A stretch of 16,457 nucleotides of DNA from Bacillota bacterium (GTDB taxonomy: Bacteria > Bacillota > Clostridia > Lachnospirales > Lachnospiraceae): contig JAIIAN010000053.1 in NCBI GenBank assembly GCA_022717655.1, forward strand, positions 1-16,457, read 5' to 3'. The notes below the pieces were generated by a model. That model saw nothing but the letters and a program-made list of their open reading frames with translations, did not search any database and was not told where the DNA came from. The translations under genes and the position numbers were made by a program. Below, one piece after another: positions 14,831 through 16,457 of this stretch (within the stretch, counting starts at the first letter, position 1; the number at the start of each line of letters is the position of its first letter).

Positions 14831-16333
14831 ATGAAAAAATACAGGTCACTGGCAGGAGTGATATTAGGCTTCCTGCTGCTTGCCTGGATGTCAAAGACGT
14901 GTTATGCAGAGATTGCCGATGTAACAGCATTTGAAAATCTGGAATGGAAAAAAGTGCATGAAGAAGCATTGATTGCACCCCAGGGGGTTGTTCAGTCAAT
15001 CTGTGCAACAAAAGATTATATTATCTGTATTGAAAATACAAATGATGCCCAGGATACGCCCGACACCGTGTCAGCCTATTATAAGAATGACACCGACGCA
15101 GAGGGAAATCCGGTTGAACAGTATTCGCTTGCATTAAGAAATACAGATAACAACTGGGAACATGGAAATGGAATGGCCTATAATCAGGCAAAAGAAGAGA
15201 TTTATGTTGCCCTTTATACAAGTCAGAATCCGGAAAATCGGGGCTGTCTTTTTATAATGGACGCCAACACACTGGCATATAAGGGAAAGATTAAAATCAG
15301 CGATGATTATAATATACTTGGGATTGGATATCGGGAAGAAACCGACCAATACGTGATACAGACAAACGTAGAAGGTGGATACAGTTTTAAGATTTTAGAT
15401 AATCAGTTTCAGATAATAGAGGACCTTGGAAGATATGAGGGAACTTCTGTCGGAACAAATTTTCAGGATTTACAGTTAGTAGATGAATATATTTTAAATT
15501 TTCCGCTGACTTTAAATATGGGAATTGGAGATTATTTAAATGTCTATTCGCTTGAGACAAAAGAGCTGGTAAGCTGTTCTAAACTGAACTTTCCGTTTGA
15601 GGGCGTTTCCAATGATGAGCCGGAGGGACTGTGCGAAATCGCAGAGGGAACTTATCTTGCAGTTGTAGATGAGGACCGGACAGATGGCAGGAGAATGTTT
15701 TGCTTTTATGAAACACAAGTGCCCTGCAAAGAAGAAGCAGTTCCCGTAGAAGAAAACACAGATTCCGGCAAAAATGAGGAAAGTAAATCAAAAGAGCAGA
15801 CTGATACAGAAGCAGTAGAAGAGCAGACCGATACAGAAGAAACATCAAAAGAAAACACAGATGCAGAAGAAACACCAACGTTATCAGAAGAGTCCAAAAA
15901 AGAAACATCAAAGTCTCTAAAAAAACAGAGTGCAAAAAATACACCGAAAGAAGTTTCGTTTGCAGAAAAAATGAGTATCGGTTTTTCAGGAATGATTACA
16001 CAGGCACAAAAATTGTCAAAAGAACTGCCCTCTGTAGTGAAACTTGCGAAAAAAGCAGGAAATCTGGCAGGGACTTTCGTAGAAACTGTATTAACAGAAA
16101 TAAAAACATTGTGGAAATCCGGTTCGAAGATACTGGCACAGAATCAGAGAGAAGTATGGTTAGTTCTTGCAATAGGCTTTGTCGTTTTGAATGTTATGGG
16201 GCTTTGGGTCTGTATCATTCGTCTGATTCGGATTCGGAAGCAGAAAAAAGCAAGAGCAGAATTAGAACGGCTTAGAAAAGCATGGAAAGAAGAAGTGGAA
16301 CAGTGGTTTCAGGCAGAAAGAAAGCGTCTTTGA
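14831..16333 (+). CDS. Membrane-anchored extracytoplasmic protein of unknown function
   Basis: I do not recognise this 500-residue protein. It has a signal sequence (about 1-26, hydrophobic core 8-19, ending in CYA-E). An extracytoplasmic domain (about 30-298) follows, with repeating beta-strand patterns such as IYVALYTS, CLFIMDANT, GIGYREETDQYVI and TYLAVVDEDR, compatible with a beta-propeller. A Glu/Thr/Ser-rich, low-complexity stalk (about 300-372) contains repeated QTDTE words. Next come an amphipathic Lys-rich helical region (about 375-440) and one membrane helix (about 442-466). The basic, probably helical cytoplasmic tail is rich in Arg, Lys and Glu (467-500). The ribosome site AAAGGA is at 14814-14819, 41 bases after the desulfurase gene, so it probably shares the exoA-selD transcript. 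A wall-facing sensor or binding protein is possible. Confidence 0.8.
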   Translation: MKKYRSLAGVILGFLLLAWMSKTCYAEIADVTAFENLEWKKVHEEALIAPQGVVQSICATKDYIICIENTNDAQDTPDTVSAYYKNDTDAEGNPVEQYSLALRNTDNNWEHGNGMAYNQAKEEIYVALYTSQNPENRGCLFIMDANTLAYKGKIKISDDYNILGIGYREETDQYVIQTNVEGGYSFKILDNQFQIIEDLGRYEGTSVGTNFQDLQLVDEYILNFPLTLNMGIGDYLNVYSLETKELVSCSKLNFPFEGVSNDEPEGLCEIAEGTYLAVVDEDRTDGRRMFCFYETQVPCKEEAVPVEENTDSGKNEESKSKEQTDTEAVEEQTDTEETSKENTDAEETPTLSEESKKETSKSLKKQSAKNTPKEVSFAEKMSIGFSGMITQAQKLSKELPSVVKLAKKAGNLAGTFVETVLTEIKTLWKSGSKILAQNQREVWLVLAIGFVVLNVMGLWVCIIRLIRIRKQKKARAELERLRKAWKEEVEQWFQAERKRL

Positions 16334-16352
16334 TAAAACAAAGGCGCTTTTT
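16321..16352 (+). terminator. Intrinsic terminator overlapping the end of the last gene
   Basis: AAAGCGTCTTTG (16321-16332) pairs with CAAAGGCGCTTT (16339-16350) over 12 bp with one U-G, followed by a T run through 16352. The 5' arm contains the last codons and part of the TGA stop (16331-16333), so terminator and gene end overlap. Confidence 0.88.
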
Positions 16353-16367
16353 AGCATTTTAAAAGTA

Positions 16368-16457
16368 AAGCGGACATTCGCAATCCGCTTCGCTACTTGC
16401 TCATGAACGCAGTCGCTTTGCGATCTGTCAGTGGGAGCTTTCAACTCCCACTGACAG
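16368..16457. repeat. Multi-hairpin intergenic element at the window edge
   Basis: Three inverted repeats follow one another: AAGCGGA/TCCGCTT (16368-16374 with 16384-16390), a short TCGC/GCGA (about 16413-16423), and a perfect 13-bp palindrome CTGTCAGTGGGAG (16425-16437) with CTCCCACTGACAG (16445-16457) around a seven-base loop. The element has no T tract and is more GC-rich than its surroundings. It may continue past the window. It resembles a dispersed palindromic intergenic unit, but copy number cannot be judged here. Confidence 0.6.

Overview
The window looks like a chromosomal segment of an anaerobic, low- to mid-GC Firmicute, most probably a gut Lachnospiraceae-type Clostridium relative. 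This rests on AT-leaning codon use, strong AGGAG-type ribosome binding sites, a methionine aminopeptidase with an SEC-C zinc motif, a stand-alone AICAR transformylase paired with a PurO-type IMP cyclohydrolase, meso-diaminopimelate dehydrogenase, and selenophosphate synthetase. All genes but one lie on the + strand. I see no phage, transposon, CRISPR, rRNA or tRNA.

Region 1 (1-2280): methionine aminopeptidase, then an RlmI-type rRNA methyltransferase, probably co-transcribed. Region 2 (2292-4531): a complete ZTP/ZMP riboswitch with its own promoter and switchable terminator controls two genes that convert AICAR (ZMP) to IMP. They are a formyltransferase and a PurO-type cyclohydrolase, so the usual bifunctional PurH is replaced by two proteins. 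The RNA senses the substrate of the pathway it controls. Region 3 (4557-6717): a meso-DAP dehydrogenase and a YitT-family membrane protein, with a strong promoter preceded by AT-rich direct repeats.

Region 4 (6730-9271): a 780-residue secreted cell-wall hydrolase with Pro-rich repeats, an Asn-rich linker, two SH3-like domains, an NlpC/P60 endopeptidase and a C-terminal 3D domain. It is expressed from a long, hairpin-rich leader. A sugar-phosphate isomerase/epimerase-fold protein follows and ends at a terminator shared with the convergent gene. Region 5 (10162-11580, minus strand): a PurF homologue with an intact PRPP site and iron-sulfur-type cysteines but without the N-terminal nucleophile cysteine or the other glutaminase residues.

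Region 6 (11678-16352): a closely spaced + strand run of exodeoxyribonuclease III, SelD, a class-V aminotransferase (cysteine desulfurase-like) and an unrecognised membrane-anchored extracytoplasmic protein. The SelD/desulfurase pair points to selenophosphate production, but no user of selenophosphate is visible here. The window ends in a dense series of hairpins (16368-16457) that looks like an intergenic repeat element.

No clearly novel multi-gene system is present. The points most worth following up are the glutaminase-dead PurF, the uncharacterised membrane protein beside the selenium genes, the structured leader of the hydrolase, and the terminal hairpin element.
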